From assembly GCF_013304825.1 (NCBI RefSeq), contig NZ_JAAWUO010000011.1, forward strand, positions 1 through 64,000: a stretch of DNA of 64,000 nt, given 5' to 3'. A program made the position numbers and the translations under genes. Positions 63,955-64,000 of the stretch are shown here, in pieces (position 1 is the stretch's first letter; every line of letters begins with the position of its first letter). The notes below the pieces were generated by a model. It made no database searches, was not told where the DNA came from, and saw only the letters and a list, made by a program, of their open reading frames with translations. This DNA is from Blautia schinkii (GTDB taxonomy: Bacteria > Bacillota > Clostridia > Lachnospirales > Lachnospiraceae).

Positions 63955-64000
63955 CTACTTCTCTCCCCGTTTCAGTGCCTGAAGCACCAGCTGAAGGCTT
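63955..64000 (-). CDS. 3' end of an unidentified gene (partial)
   Basis: One minus-strand frame reads SLQLVLQALKRGEK and ends in TAG (63955-63957). The amphipathic, helical sequence looks like a genuine protein C-terminus. The gene extends beyond the right edge and cannot be identified from 14 residues. Confidence 0.4.
   Translation of the reverse strand, partial: SLQLVLQALKRGEK

Overview
The window looks like chromosome from a Gram-positive anaerobe of the Lachnospiraceae (Clostridia). The left edge carries the 5' end of a clostridial-type 16S rRNA gene. Gene order around gyrB follows the Firmicutes yaaO-kinase-holB-ricT-trmN6-rsmI block. TPP and SAM-I riboswitches, class C sortase pili and Ig-like (Big_2) surface proteins point the same way. 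The genus cannot be fixed from the sequence alone. Nearly all genes lie on the minus strand, so the replication origin probably lies to the right of the window.

0-26 kb is mostly a sulfur island. After 16S rRNA and tRNA-Ser comes one long operon (metY, sir, tusA, hcyS, hcyF, hcyD, aprA, aprB, cysD, cysN). It can take sulfate to APS, sulfite and sulfide. It then loads the sulfur as a protein thiocarboxylate on a ThiS-like carrier to make homocysteine, as described for HcyS/HcyF/HcyD/MetY of Wolinella succinogenes. Next come an orphan sulfate-binding protein, a TPP-riboswitch-controlled thiSGH operon without thiF, a secreted Fn3/Big_2 protein, and a module with a permease, an RpiR regulator and two paralogous serine hydrolases. 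The sulfate ABC transporter (binding protein, CysT, CysW, CysA) and a LacI-family regulator close the island. The metY and transporter promoters share one palindrome. The two binding-protein promoters and the lacI promoter each carry a LacI-type operator about 10 bp upstream of the -35 element.

26.4-29.4 kb is an AT-rich insertion: an excisionase-like remnant, an adenine methyltransferase closely resembling YhdJ, a convergent endonuclease and a small HTH controller gene. It ends in a broken Big_2 fragment. 29.5-38.2 kb encodes surface functions: a 1845-residue secreted protein, an O-antigen ligase-like membrane protein and a BspA-like LRR/Big_2 protein.

38.4-53.9 kb is housekeeping: plsC, gyrA, gyrB, rsmI, trmN6, ricT, holB, a guanylate-kinase-like enzyme, an Orn/Lys/Arg decarboxylase, a two-component system, and metK under a SAM-I riboswitch. 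54.1-62.3 kb is a sortase-assembled pilus locus (tip, backbone, class C sortase, minor pilin). murA and the end of a further gene follow. Debris of a histidine kinase, an IS1182-type transposase and a MITE-like element lies in the intergenic spaces of the first 17 kb.
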